Shown: one piece after another, positions 6,578-14,541 of the stretch
Numbering within the stretch: position 1 is the first letter of the stretch
How the letters are laid out: each line of letters starts with the position of its first letter
NCBI GenBank assembly: GCA_016191165.1
Contig: JACPPF010000175.1
Location: forward strand, 1-44,151
Reading direction: 5' to 3'
From: Planctomycetota bacterium
GTDB lineage: Bacteria; Planctomycetota; Planctomycetia; Gemmatales; Gemmataceae
Length of the DNA: 44,151 bases
Notes under the pieces: generated by a model
Databases searched by the model: none
Told to the model about the DNA's origin: nothing
The model's input: only the letters and a program-made list of their open reading frames with translations
Program-made: the position numbers and the translations under genes

Positions 6578-7864
6578 TCATGCCTTTAACTCCGCGACCA
6601 GCGCTCGCAGGAACGGCTCCGCGTCGGTGACGACGCCGACGGTTTGATGGCTGCCACGATCGGCCAGTTTCGTCACCGTTGCCGGGTTGATGTCCACGCA
6701 GGCGACCTTGACCGCCGCGGGTAGGAGATTGCCGGTGGCGATGGAATGCAGCATGGTCGCCGTCATCAGGCAAAAACCGACGCCCTTGATCTTCTCGCGC
6801 ATCACGTCCTGCGCCACAAGGACATCGGTGACGACTTCCGGCAATGGGCCGTCGTCGCGAATGCTGCCTGCCAGGACGAACGGGATATTGTGCTGCACGC
6901 ACTCGAACATGATGCCGCTCTTGAGTTTGCCCTGCTCAACCGCCTTTTGGATGCCGCCGAGCCTGCGGATGGTGTTGATGGCGCGAAGGTGATGCTCGTG
7001 CCCTTCCTCGGCGGGCAAGCCGCGGTCAAGCCAGACGCCAAGGCTGGTGCCGAAAAGCGCTTGCTCGATGTCGTGCGTCGCCAGGGCGTTGCCGGCGAAG
7101 AGAACGTTGAGGTAGCCGAGCCGAATGAGTTCGCAGATATGCTCGACGCTGCCGGTGTGAACGACCGCGGGTCCGAGCACCGCCAGGATTTTTTCGCCCG
7201 CCGCCCGGGTGCGCTTCATGGTGGCGGCGATTTCGCGGACGGTGACGCCCTTGGGCTTTTCGCTCGACACGGCGCTCGACATGAACTCGAACAGGCTCGC
7301 CCGCGCCGACGTCTCCGCGGGCAAAACGCGTACGCCGTGATGGCCGACGACAATCGGCTGGTTCTTCTTGACATGCACCATCGGGATGCAACGAGCCCGC
7401 GGCTCGTTAGCCGGACGCGCAAGCGACGGACTGCGCGATCCGTCGCTTGCGCGTCCGGCTAACGGCAGGTCGAGCACGATGCCGCAATCCATCTCCTGAT
7501 CGTCCACATCCACCCATTCGCCGCCGATACGGACCTGCGTGCGGTAGTTGGTGGTGCTGTAGAATCGCTCGGGGAATGCCCCGTTCATGTCGGCCAGTTC
7601 GAATTCGCAATCGCGCTGCGTGGTCGGGGTGGCGCCGTGATCGTGAACGGCAGCAAGGATGTCATCGAGCTGCTGTTGCGTATCCGCCTTGATCTCGATC
7701 TTCGCATTACTGGGGTCGGTCTGCCGCTTGCCCAGGTCGATCTTCTTGATCGTGTAGGTCCCGCCGCGCGTGAGAATCTCATCGAGCACCTTGGGCAGGA
7801 GCAAGGAATCAATGATGTGGCCGTGCAGTTCGATTTCTTCGACGAACGATTTGGTTTTGGCCAT
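6578..7864 (-). CDS. Archaeal-type ornithine cyclodeaminase (TIGR00300, LOR/SDH-like)
   Basis: The 428-residue protein matches the LOR/SDH bifunctional-enzyme conserved family, whose archaeal member converts ornithine to proline plus ammonia with NAD. The N-terminal domain carries 'EEIELHGHIIDS' and the cysteine-containing 'ADMNGAFPERFYSTTNYRT' region. The C-terminal Rossmann-like part has 'VLGPAVVHTG', 'LFAGNALATHDIEQALFGTS' and 'GVGFCLMTATMLHS'. I chose the ATG at 7864 after GGGAGG. The protein is about 20 residues longer than I expect because a 25+8+25 palindrome is read in frame at 7406-7463, adding a peptide rich in Arg, Ser, Pro and Ala before 'RARCIPM'. Paired with the downstream arginine dihydrolase it would make an arginine-to-proline route. 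Confidence 0.82.
   Translation of the reverse strand: MAKTKSFVEEIELHGHIIDSLLLPKVLDEILTRGGTYTIKKIDLGKRQTDPSNAKIEIKADTQQQLDDILAAVHDHGATPTTQRDCEFELADMNGAFPERFYSTTNYRTQVRIGGEWVDVDDQEMDCGIVLDLPLAGRASDGSRSPSLARPANEPRARCIPMVHVKKNQPIVVGHHGVRVLPAETSARASLFEFMSSAVSSEKPKGVTVREIAATMKRTRAAGEKILAVLGPAVVHTGSVEHICELIRLGYLNVLFAGNALATHDIEQALFGTSLGVWLDRGLPAEEGHEHHLRAINTIRRLGGIQKAVEQGKLKSGIMFECVQHNIPFVLAGSIRDDGPLPEVVTDVLVAQDVMREKIKGVGFCLMTATMLHSIATGNLLPAAVKVACVDINPATVTKLADRGSHQTVGVVTDAEPFLRALVAELKA
7393..7463. repeat. Perfect 25-bp palindrome inside a coding sequence
   Basis: Arms 7406-7430 and 7439-7463 are perfect inverted copies (starting GTTAGCCGGACGCGCAAGCG) around an eight-base loop. A smaller palindrome, GAGCC-CGC-GGCTC, lies at 7393-7405. 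The unit resembles the intergenic palindromes elsewhere in the window yet sits in frame within the cyclodeaminase gene. Confidence 0.92.
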
Positions 7865-7987
7865 GCGAAGCCCTCCCGGCCTCATTGTATAGGCCGCCCG
7901 CGGCCTAGCGCTCGCGAGGCCGCTTTCGTTTGCGTATGGGCATCAATTCTGGTATACCTGGAAAAAACATTTCGCCTGGAGGATTTC

Positions 7988-8596
7988 GTGAAAGGTTCCA
8001 CCGTTAATCCTGGTAGCAGATTGCCCGGCTCGACTTCGTCCAGTCTGCTGGCCCGACTGCGCGGCGACGATCACGACGCCTGGGCGCGTCTCGCCAGGCT
8101 GTACGGCCCGCTCGTCTACAGCTGGTGTCGGCGGCGCGGCTTGCAGGAACAAGACGCCGCCGATGTGACGCAGGACGTGTTTCGCGCCATCGTGAAGGGC
8201 ATCGAGAAATACGTCCACGGCCCCGGCAGCACGTTTCGCGGCTGGCTGTGGACCATCACGCGCAACAAGATTCTCGACCATCACCGCCAGGCCCAGAAGC
8301 GGCCCGACGCGGCGGGCGGGACCGATGCCCAGGATCGCATGATGAAGATTCCCGAATCGCTCGACGAATCGGAGGCCGAATCGAGCCCGACCAGCAGCCT
8401 GGTACGCCGGGCGTTGAAACTGATCCAGCCGGAGTTCACGGAGAACACCTGGCAAGCATTCTGGCGCGTGATGATGGAAGGGCAGGCAGTCGCCGACGTC
8501 GCAAAACAGCTTGGCCTGTCGGTCAATGCGATTTACATTGCCAAGTCGCGCGTCCTGCGCCGCCTGCGCGAGGAACTTGGCGAGGACGCCGTTTAG
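7988..8596 (+). CDS. ECF-type RNA polymerase sigma factor
   Basis: The 202-residue protein has sigma-70 region 2 ('LYGPLVYSWCRRRGL', 'DAADVTQDVFRAIVKGI', 'FRGWLWTITRNKILDHHR') and region 4 ('AVADVAKQLGLSVNAIYIAK', 'LRRLREEL') and nothing between but a short linker. That is the extracytoplasmic-function layout; it is not sigma-70 proper. I chose the GTG at 7988 five bases after GGAGG; the in-frame extension upstream to 7637 runs antisense through the cyclodeaminase gene and is rejected. The stop codon falls inside a palindrome. The next gene is a kinase with a zinc-finger anti-sigma-like N-terminus, a common planctomycete pairing, so the kinase may control this sigma factor. Confidence 0.93.
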   Translation: MKGSTVNPGSRLPGSTSSSLLARLRGDDHDAWARLARLYGPLVYSWCRRRGLQEQDAADVTQDVFRAIVKGIEKYVHGPGSTFRGWLWTITRNKILDHHRQAQKRPDAAGGTDAQDRMMKIPESLDESEAESSPTSSLVRRALKLIQPEFTENTWQAFWRVMMEGQAVADVAKQLGLSVNAIYIAKSRVLRRLREELGEDAV

Positions 8597-8659
8597 CCGC
8601 TCGCCTTCGGTGAGCGCTTTGTGGAGCCGCGCCCGCTCGCCAAAGGCGAGCGGCTAAAC
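8591..8659. repeat. REP-like palindrome overlapping the sigma-factor stop codon
   Basis: Arms 8591-8616 and 8634-8659 (GTTTAGCCGCTCGCC...) pair with two mismatches in 26. Each arm is itself a hairpin around GCTCGCC/GGCGAGC. The sigma gene's TAG is bases 4-6 of the left arm. The repeat fills the gap before the kinase, whose ATG is 16 bases beyond it. Confidence 0.88.
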
Positions 8660-8674
8660 AGTTGGAGAAATACC

Positions 8675-11600
8675 ATGCCCACGATAACGTGTCCGACCTC
8701 CGATCAACTGGCGGCGTTCCATGCCGGCAGACTCTCCAACGATGAGTTGGAACTCCTCGCCGAGCACCTGGAAAACTGCGCCTCGTGCCAGACCGCCCTG
8801 GAAGCCGGCAGTACCGCAAGCGATGCGCTCATCCGAGAACTTCGGCACGGGCAGGACGACCCGTTCGTTAACGAAACTGGGTGCCAAAAGGCGGTCGAAC
8901 AGGTCGAGGTGCTCGTGGGCAACGGCGCCGTCACGATGGATCAGACCAGCGACGCCGCCGACACCGCCGACATACCCCAAGGCATCACGCTCGGCAAATA
9001 CCGGCTGCACGAGGAGATCGGGAAGGGTGGAATGGGCAAAGTTTACAAGGCCACCCATTCGCTGTTGAAGCGCACCGTCGCGATCAAGGTGTTGCCGGCG
9101 TCGCGTTTGAAGGACGCGCAGGCGGTTGCCCGTTTTCGCCGCGAGATCGAGGCCGCGGGCCGGCTGGATCATCCGCACATCGTCCGCACCCATGACGCCG
9201 ACGAAGCCGACGGCCAGCATTTTCTGGTCATGGAATGGCTCGCCGGCGAAGATCTCCACCATCTGGTGCGCCGTGTGGGTCCGCTCCCGGTGGAAACGGC
9301 ATGTGACTTCATCCGCCAGGCCGCGCGGGGGCTCGACTTTGCTCACCAGCACGGCATGGTCCATCGCGATGTGAAGCCGTCGAACCTGTACCTTGTCACG
9401 AGCCGGGAGCGTGAGCGACCGGAGGAAACGCCGACCGTCAAGGTGCTCGACCTGGGCCTCGCACTCTTGCACGATGCCCCGAACGAGGAAGGCCTGACCA
9501 GCACGGGCGAGGTGATGGGCACCTACGACTTCATCGCCCCGGAGCAAGCGCTGGAAACGCACTCGGTCGATCATCGCGCCGACATCTATAGCCTGGGCTG
9601 CACGTTCTACTTCCTGCTGACGGGCCACCCGCCCTTTCCGGGCAAGTCCGGGACCAAGAAACTGCTCGCGCATCAACTCGAGGAACCCGCGCCGATTCAA
9701 CGCACGGACGTATCGCCCGAGGTGCTCGCGGTGTTGAAGAAGATGATGGCGAAGGACCCGGCCCAGCGCTTCGCGTCGATGCGCGAGGCGGCGGACGCTC
9801 TCCCCTCTCACTCCGAAAAAGGGGCCCCCCACGCCGCGGCCGAAAGGCCGCGGATGCGGCCCACGCGCCGCCCCGTGTTCCTCGCCGCCGCCATCCTCCT
9901 CAGCCTCGCCGCCGTCATCGCCCTCGTCTTCGGCATCATCCGCATCACGACGCCGGAGGGAGATTACGTCATCGAGACGGACGATCCCAATTTCGCGTTC
10001 TCGGTCAGCAAGGACAAGGTGATCCTCGAAGACAAGCTGAAGAAACGCACGTACCACGTGAAAGTGGTCAAGAACAAGGGCAAGGGCGAATGGGAACTGG
10101 AAATCAGCGATCCAGCCAACGAGACTGTTGTCACCGCCCACACTCTCACGATCAAGCGCGGCGAGAAGGCCGGTCTCAAGATGTGGTTCGAGGCCAGGGA
10201 CAAGGCGCTCGCCAAGAAGGCCGGGCCGGTCGATGACGCCTGGATCAAGATGGTGCAATCGCTGCCGGCCGAGAAGCAAGTCGAGGCGGTGGCGGCGAAG
10301 CTGAGGGATTTGAATCCCGGGGTTGGTGACCTCAAAACGATCAATGGGGACGCTCGCGTTTGGCCGGGCCGCAACACCATCACGTATCGAATCGAACAAG
10401 GCAAAGTCACGTATTTGGGGGTGCCAAACGCCGCCATTCAGAATCTTTCGCCTATTCGAGCGCTAACGAAACTTGAAGTGCTCAGTTGCATTCCGCCCTT
10501 GAATTTCGGCAGGGGCATACTTGTTGATCTCGGTCCACTAAAGGGAATGAAGCTCCGGGATTTTAGGTGCGGCTGGTCCAGTGTGTCTGACCTTTCACCG
10601 CTGGCTGGAATGAAACTTAGGAGCTTGTCGTGCCCCGATACTTTTGTCTCAGATCTATCCCCTCTTAAGGGTATGGACCTTATTAACCTGAACTGCGGTG
10701 GGACCGCAATTGACAGTTTGTCACCCCTGAAGGGCATGAAATTAGAGTTTTTGAACTGTGCGGGTAGTAAGGTCGCGGACCTGTCGCCACTCGCCGAAAT
10801 GAAACTGGAGTACCTCGACATTATTCGCACGCCCGTTACCGACCTTGAGCCGATAAAAAACACTCCATTGAAGGCAATCTCTATTGAACCTGAGTTGGCA
10901 CGGCGTAACTCGGAGATGCTTCGTTCCATCAGTACCTTGACGCAAATCAACGGCAAACCCGCCGCCGATTTCTGGAAGGAAGTCGCCCAACAACAGCCGA
11001 CGCCCGCGCCAACCGGCCCTCCGAGCCTGGAAATCGTCACCAAACTCGGCGTGAAAATAACCATCGAGATTGACGATATCCGCATCACCGATAAGGCTCG
11101 CTTCCTTTCCGAAACGATTTTCAGCCGCCTCGACACCGAGAGGTTCCGCAAGACGGGCCTGGGCCGAAGCGGGCTGGGCAGAGTCTGTCTTGACCAGGGC
11201 AACGGCCTGCTCGTGTTCATTCCCTTGCGCCAGATTAAGAGCGCAGTCGCGGAGGACCAGCAACATGCCGTCAACCTGATCGACGGCTCGGTCCAAAAAG
11301 GCAAGCTGCTCACGACCGTCCGTGGCAAGGATGAGAAGTTCTACCAGCTCGCCGACGCCGCGTCGCTGCGCGTGGTCAATCTCATACCGGCGATGGGCAA
11401 GGATGGCAAGCCTGCCACGGTGCGATTGAGCGTTCCGAACGCGGCGGGGAAGTCGTTCCCCGTGTCGGCGTTCTACATTCAGTCGAGCCGGCTCACCTTT
11501 GGCCAAAAGGTCAAGATGATCGTGGCCGGCGAAACGCTGGAGCCGGACCTCGCGGATTTTGACAAGGTGATCGTCACCGGCGCCGACCCGGACTGGCGCA

Positions 11601-13483
11601 TCCGCGTCACCAACGCGGCGGGCAAGGAAATCGCGGGCAGTTTTGACACGCTCGGCTACGGCAATAGCCGGCGCTGGTGGCTGATCGGCGAGACGCCGCA
11701 GGGCTGGCTGGTCGTGAATTCCAACTATCACGGCAGCAAGGGTTTTTCGCTTGAGAAGATCAAGGCCGAACCGCCGCTACCGAAAGGCAAGGCGGAAGTC
11801 GGTGAAGTCCGCGCCTATCGCGGCCATGACGGGCCTGTCGGCAGTGTGGCGTTCGCGCCGGACGGCAAGTCGTTTCTCTCCGGCGGCGGCGGCGAAATCC
11901 TGCACTGGGACCTCGCCAGCTCCAAGCCCAGGCGATACTTTGTTGACAAGGCGAAGCCGCTCCGGACGTTTGGGCACTTCGCGTTGGTCACTCGCATCGC
12001 GTTCTCCAAACACGGGACCCACGCAATTACCGGCGGCGTGGAACAACCCGTTCGCATCTGGGATATCGCCAAGGGACAGGTCGTGAAGTACGTCGATCTG
12101 CCCAAGGCCGCCAGTCATTTCGTCGCCTGGTCGCCGGATGACAAATACCTTCTGGTCGCGCCTTCCGGGAGCTTCGTCCGTTTGTTCGCGTATCCATCGC
12201 TGGAGGAAAGCAACGATCGCTTCGGCGGCACGGTGGGCCATTTCTCGAAGGACTCGACCAAGCTGCTCACGCTCGAAGGCAACATCCTACAGCTTTACCA
12301 CCTGAATCCTCTCAAAAGAACCTTCGTCAACGTAGGCGGCATCACCCGCTGCGCCCTGACGCCCGATGGCCGATATGCGCTGGCCGGCGGACTGGATTCG
12401 ATGGTTTATGTCTGGGACATGGTTCAGAAGAAACAAATCCACAAGATGGCCGGGCACAAGGGCACGATCCAGGCGCTGGCTGTATCGCCCGATGGCAAGC
12501 GAGCGCTCTCCGGCGGCGGCGACATGATGGTGCGCCTGTGGGACCTCACGACGGGCAAAGAGATTTGCGCCTTCGAAGGGCATTCAGCTCCCGTCGTGGG
12601 CGTCGCCTTCTCGCCCGACGGCCGCCTCGCCCTCTCCGCGGGCGGTACGGACAAATCGATTCGCCTCTGGCAATTGCCGGCGCCGCCTGCGGAAAAGCGG
12701 CCCATAGCGCCCGGCGCCCCGGACAAACTCGGCTTGAAGCTGATGACCAAACTTGGCGTCGAGGTGCAGGTGGAGATAGCTGAAATAAGACCCTTCGCCG
12801 CCAGCACTACATCCCGGCTCCTGGACTACCCGCGGATCGCCGGCAATATTCTGCATGAGTCCACACCCACCGAGGGCGGACCAGGGCGAATCGAACTGGC
12901 GATGGGCAGCGACGTCTACCTGCGCATTCCGATCCGCCAGATCAAGAGCGTTGAGACGCTGGACAAACAGCAGGTTCTGACCCTCGCGGACGGATCCACG
13001 CTCAAGGGAAAACTACTGACGACCATCGTCGGCAAGGACAAACGGCTGTGGCCGTTGTCCGATGTCAAATCCGCGACGGTGATGGCGCCAGAGTTTGTCA
13101 AACCGGCACCGACCAGCGGTGCAAAGACGCTGCTCAAGCTCCCCGCGCCGCTCGGACAGGACTTCCGCCTGGCCGCCTACCAGGTGCAAAGCGCGGGCTA
13201 CCCGTTTGGCCAAAAGATCAAAATGATCGTGGACGGCGAGGCCCTCTCTCCTGAACTCAATGATTTTGACAGGGCGGTCGTGACAACCGCGAACGGAAAA
13301 TGGCACATTCGCCTCACCACCCCCACGGGCAAGGAAACCGCCGGGACCTGGGAAATCCGCCATCCGTCGAGCAGCATTCCGCGCTGGTCGCTGATCGGCC
13401 AGACCCGCAATGGCTGGCAAGTAATGATCATCTCCGGTAACATCAAGACAACGGGCTTTTCGCTGGAAAGACTGAAGCAGTAA
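8675..13483 (+). CDS. Giant Ser/Thr protein kinase with anti-sigma-type zinc finger, LRR and WD40 domains
   Basis: The 1602-residue protein starts with a zf-HC2-like segment (H-x3-C-x2-C in 'EHLENCASC', residues 31-39). The kinase domain spans about residues 108-375. It has the glycine loop 'IGKGGMGKVY', the lysine in 'VAIKVL', catalytic 'HRDVKPSN' near residue 230, D-L-G in place of D-F-G, and 'IAPEQ'. A membrane helix follows near residues 405-427. The extracytoplasmic part carries an LRR-like block with 'LSPLKGMKL' units (about 590-740), a domain at 782-1030, WD40 repeats (about 1045-1335) and a second copy of the 782-1030 domain at 1352-1602. The two copies share 'PIRQIKS'/'PLRQIKS' and 'GKLLTT'. 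I set the start at 8675 behind TTGGAGA. It probably senses outside and signals inside, perhaps to the sigma factor encoded upstream. Confidence 0.92.
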   Translation: MPTITCPTSDQLAAFHAGRLSNDELELLAEHLENCASCQTALEAGSTASDALIRELRHGQDDPFVNETGCQKAVEQVEVLVGNGAVTMDQTSDAADTADIPQGITLGKYRLHEEIGKGGMGKVYKATHSLLKRTVAIKVLPASRLKDAQAVARFRREIEAAGRLDHPHIVRTHDADEADGQHFLVMEWLAGEDLHHLVRRVGPLPVETACDFIRQAARGLDFAHQHGMVHRDVKPSNLYLVTSRERERPEETPTVKVLDLGLALLHDAPNEEGLTSTGEVMGTYDFIAPEQALETHSVDHRADIYSLGCTFYFLLTGHPPFPGKSGTKKLLAHQLEEPAPIQRTDVSPEVLAVLKKMMAKDPAQRFASMREAADALPSHSEKGAPHAAAERPRMRPTRRPVFLAAAILLSLAAVIALVFGIIRITTPEGDYVIETDDPNFAFSVSKDKVILEDKLKKRTYHVKVVKNKGKGEWELEISDPANETVVTAHTLTIKRGEKAGLKMWFEARDKALAKKAGPVDDAWIKMVQSLPAEKQVEAVAAKLRDLNPGVGDLKTINGDARVWPGRNTITYRIEQGKVTYLGVPNAAIQNLSPIRALTKLEVLSCIPPLNFGRGILVDLGPLKGMKLRDFRCGWSSVSDLSPLAGMKLRSLSCPDTFVSDLSPLKGMDLINLNCGGTAIDSLSPLKGMKLEFLNCAGSKVADLSPLAEMKLEYLDIIRTPVTDLEPIKNTPLKAISIEPELARRNSEMLRSISTLTQINGKPAADFWKEVAQQQPTPAPTGPPSLEIVTKLGVKITIEIDDIRITDKARFLSETIFSRLDTERFRKTGLGRSGLGRVCLDQGNGLLVFIPLRQIKSAVAEDQQHAVNLIDGSVQKGKLLTTVRGKDEKFYQLADAASLRVVNLIPAMGKDGKPATVRLSVPNAAGKSFPVSAFYIQSSRLTFGQKVKMIVAGETLEPDLADFDKVIVTGADPDWRIRVTNAAGKEIAGSFDTLGYGNSRRWWLIGETPQGWLVVNSNYHGSKGFSLEKIKAEPPLPKGKAEVGEVRAYRGHDGPVGSVAFAPDGKSFLSGGGGEILHWDLASSKPRRYFVDKAKPLRTFGHFALVTRIAFSKHGTHAITGGVEQPVRIWDIAKGQVVKYVDLPKAASHFVAWSPDDKYLLVAPSGSFVRLFAYPSLEESNDRFGGTVGHFSKDSTKLLTLEGNILQLYHLNPLKRTFVNVGGITRCALTPDGRYALAGGLDSMVYVWDMVQKKQIHKMAGHKGTIQALAVSPDGKRALSGGGDMMVRLWDLTTGKEICAFEGHSAPVVGVAFSPDGRLALSAGGTDKSIRLWQLPAPPAEKRPIAPGAPDKLGLKLMTKLGVEVQVEIAEIRPFAASTTSRLLDYPRIAGNILHESTPTEGGPGRIELAMGSDVYLRIPIRQIKSVETLDKQQVLTLADGSTLKGKLLTTIVGKDKRLWPLSDVKSATVMAPEFVKPAPTSGAKTLLKLPAPLGQDFRLAAYQVQSAGYPFGQKIKMIVDGEALSPELNDFDRAVVTTANGKWHIRLTTPTGKETAGTWEIRHPSSSIPRWSLIGQTRNGWQVMIISGNIKTTGFSLERLKQ
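9836..9855. repeat. Small palindrome inside the kinase linker
   Basis: CCGCGGCC-GAAA-GGCCGCGG sits in the coding sequence for the low-complexity linker between kinase domain and membrane helix. It resembles the hairpin unit of the intergenic palindromes (for example CCGCAGCC-TTTC-GGCTGCGG near 6551). It looks like a palindromic unit tolerated in a disordered linker. Confidence 0.7.
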
Positions 13484-13560
13484 CGACCGGCGACCTCATG
13501 AACCCGTTTCGGCGAATGCCGCGCGCTGCCTGCTTTCCGTGTTCCGGGGACACCAGTTAA
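13437..13560 (+). repeat. Duplicated kinase/ASPIC gene junction, copy 1
   Basis: From the last codons of the kinase gene through TAACGACCGGCGACCTCATG and about 50 further bases, this tract matches 16805-16950. The first ~66 bases differ at about nine positions. In copy 1 the ATG after the kinase stop opens no long frame, although bases after it still resemble the start of the ASPIC gene (TTCGGCG...GCCTGCTTTCCG). See the finding on the duplicated junction. Confidence 0.8.
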
Positions 13561-13682
13561 TGCCGAGTCAGTAGTCAGTGCCATTCGGTCCTGACACCTT
13601 TTCCCTTTTCTTTCACTCCGCCGCTTTCCGAAATGGCAGGCCGAGGATAGCCATGTTTGCGCACCCTGTTTCTGAGGCAGAG
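13561..13682. other. Intergenic gap, no gene recognised
   Basis: No open frame with coding character is visible. It contains the string GGTCCTGACACCTTTTCCC, similar to debris often found near REP-associated transposases, but nothing that can be assigned with confidence. Confidence 0.4.
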
Positions 13683-14513
13683 TCATCTCATGGTTTGCAA
13701 ATCAGGCAACTGGTGCTTTAATTGGCGCAACCCGCTGTCGGAAACACCAGTGCCCTTGACCCTCAGCATCCGTAAATTCTTGAGAGCAGCGAGTTCCGGA
13801 AGCCCTTTGTCCGCTATTTTGGAATAGCTAACATCCAGAAACCTGAGGTGGGAAATCCTTGCGATCTCTGCCAGGCCCCCATCGCTCACGTGCGATCCTG
13901 CAAGATCAAGGTAAACCAACCGGTCCAGCTTCGCGATTTCCTTGGCTGCACCGTTGCCAATGCACATATTTGATAGGGTCAACATACGAAGACCGTTGAG
14001 TCTTTCAATTCCTGAAAAGGCCTTATCCGAAACGGGCACGCGATCAAGCCGCAGGGAATAAAGAGATTTTTGTCTTACAAGCAAGCGTCGCAAACCTTTA
14101 TCGGTCACTTTTGTAGTAACGATCTCAAGCGCTTGCAAATCGGAAATGGTTTCCAAATGGGCCAAAGAACGGTCCGTCAACTCCCGTCCGACTATGTACA
14201 GGAAACTTAATTTTTGGAATGCTGCAAAGTCAATCGATTCAACATCCATATCGGCAAGGTGGGCACCTGATTTTTTCTCAAACAGGACGACCATGTTGAC
14301 TCGGCCTTGGACATCCCTCCGCACCTTTCCGCCGATGTTTTCAATGCTCGCGATTGCTTTTCGCTCCTTCTCATGTTGCAAGGGTCCGATGGAGTCGGGT
14401 TGAATGGGGCATGCAAATATCAACGCCCCGGGGAAAACGCAAAATGATCCCAATAACCATGCCAAGATAACAACGACGTCAAAAACATGGCACAGCGGAA
14501 ATATAGAGCCCAT
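13683..14513 (-). CDS. Exported leucine-rich-repeat protein
   Basis: The 276-residue protein begins with a hydrophobic stretch (residues 10-35) that would act as a signal peptide or membrane anchor. It includes L-I-F-A-C, a possible lipobox. From residue 95 it consists of about seven ~24-residue LRR units with the planctomycete pattern 'L-x-x-L-x-x-L-x-L-x-x-T/S-x-V/I-x-D-x-G-L'; 'DGGLAEIARISHLRFLDVSY' is a typical example. It probably mediates protein binding outside the cytoplasm. It lies between the two duplicate junctions and on the opposite strand from the kinase and ASPIC genes, so it is probably a later arrival. Confidence 0.85.
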   Translation of the reverse strand: MGSIFPLCHVFDVVVILAWLLGSFCVFPGALIFACPIQPDSIGPLQHEKERKAIASIENIGGKVRRDVQGRVNMVVLFEKKSGAHLADMDVESIDFAAFQKLSFLYIVGRELTDRSLAHLETISDLQALEIVTTKVTDKGLRRLLVRQKSLYSLRLDRVPVSDKAFSGIERLNGLRMLTLSNMCIGNGAAKEIAKLDRLVYLDLAGSHVSDGGLAEIARISHLRFLDVSYSKIADKGLPELAALKNLRMLRVKGTGVSDSGLRQLKHQLPDLQTMR

Positions 14514-14541
14514 TTCTCACCTCTCGATGTGCGGCGCCGTT

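Noticed and set aside
5442-6647. 401-codon plus-strand frame opposite the arginine dihydrolase
   Set aside because: Antisense shadow; the minus-strand protein has all catalytic landmarks of its family.
7637-7987. 117-codon N-terminal extension of the sigma factor
   Set aside because: It runs antisense through the cyclodeaminase gene; the GTG at 7988 has an ideal ribosome-binding site and gives a normal ECF length.
8654-10399. 581-codon minus-strand frame antisense to the kinase gene
   Set aside because: Composition is an Arg/Gly/Val-rich shadow of the kinase codons, with no motif and no ribosome-binding site.
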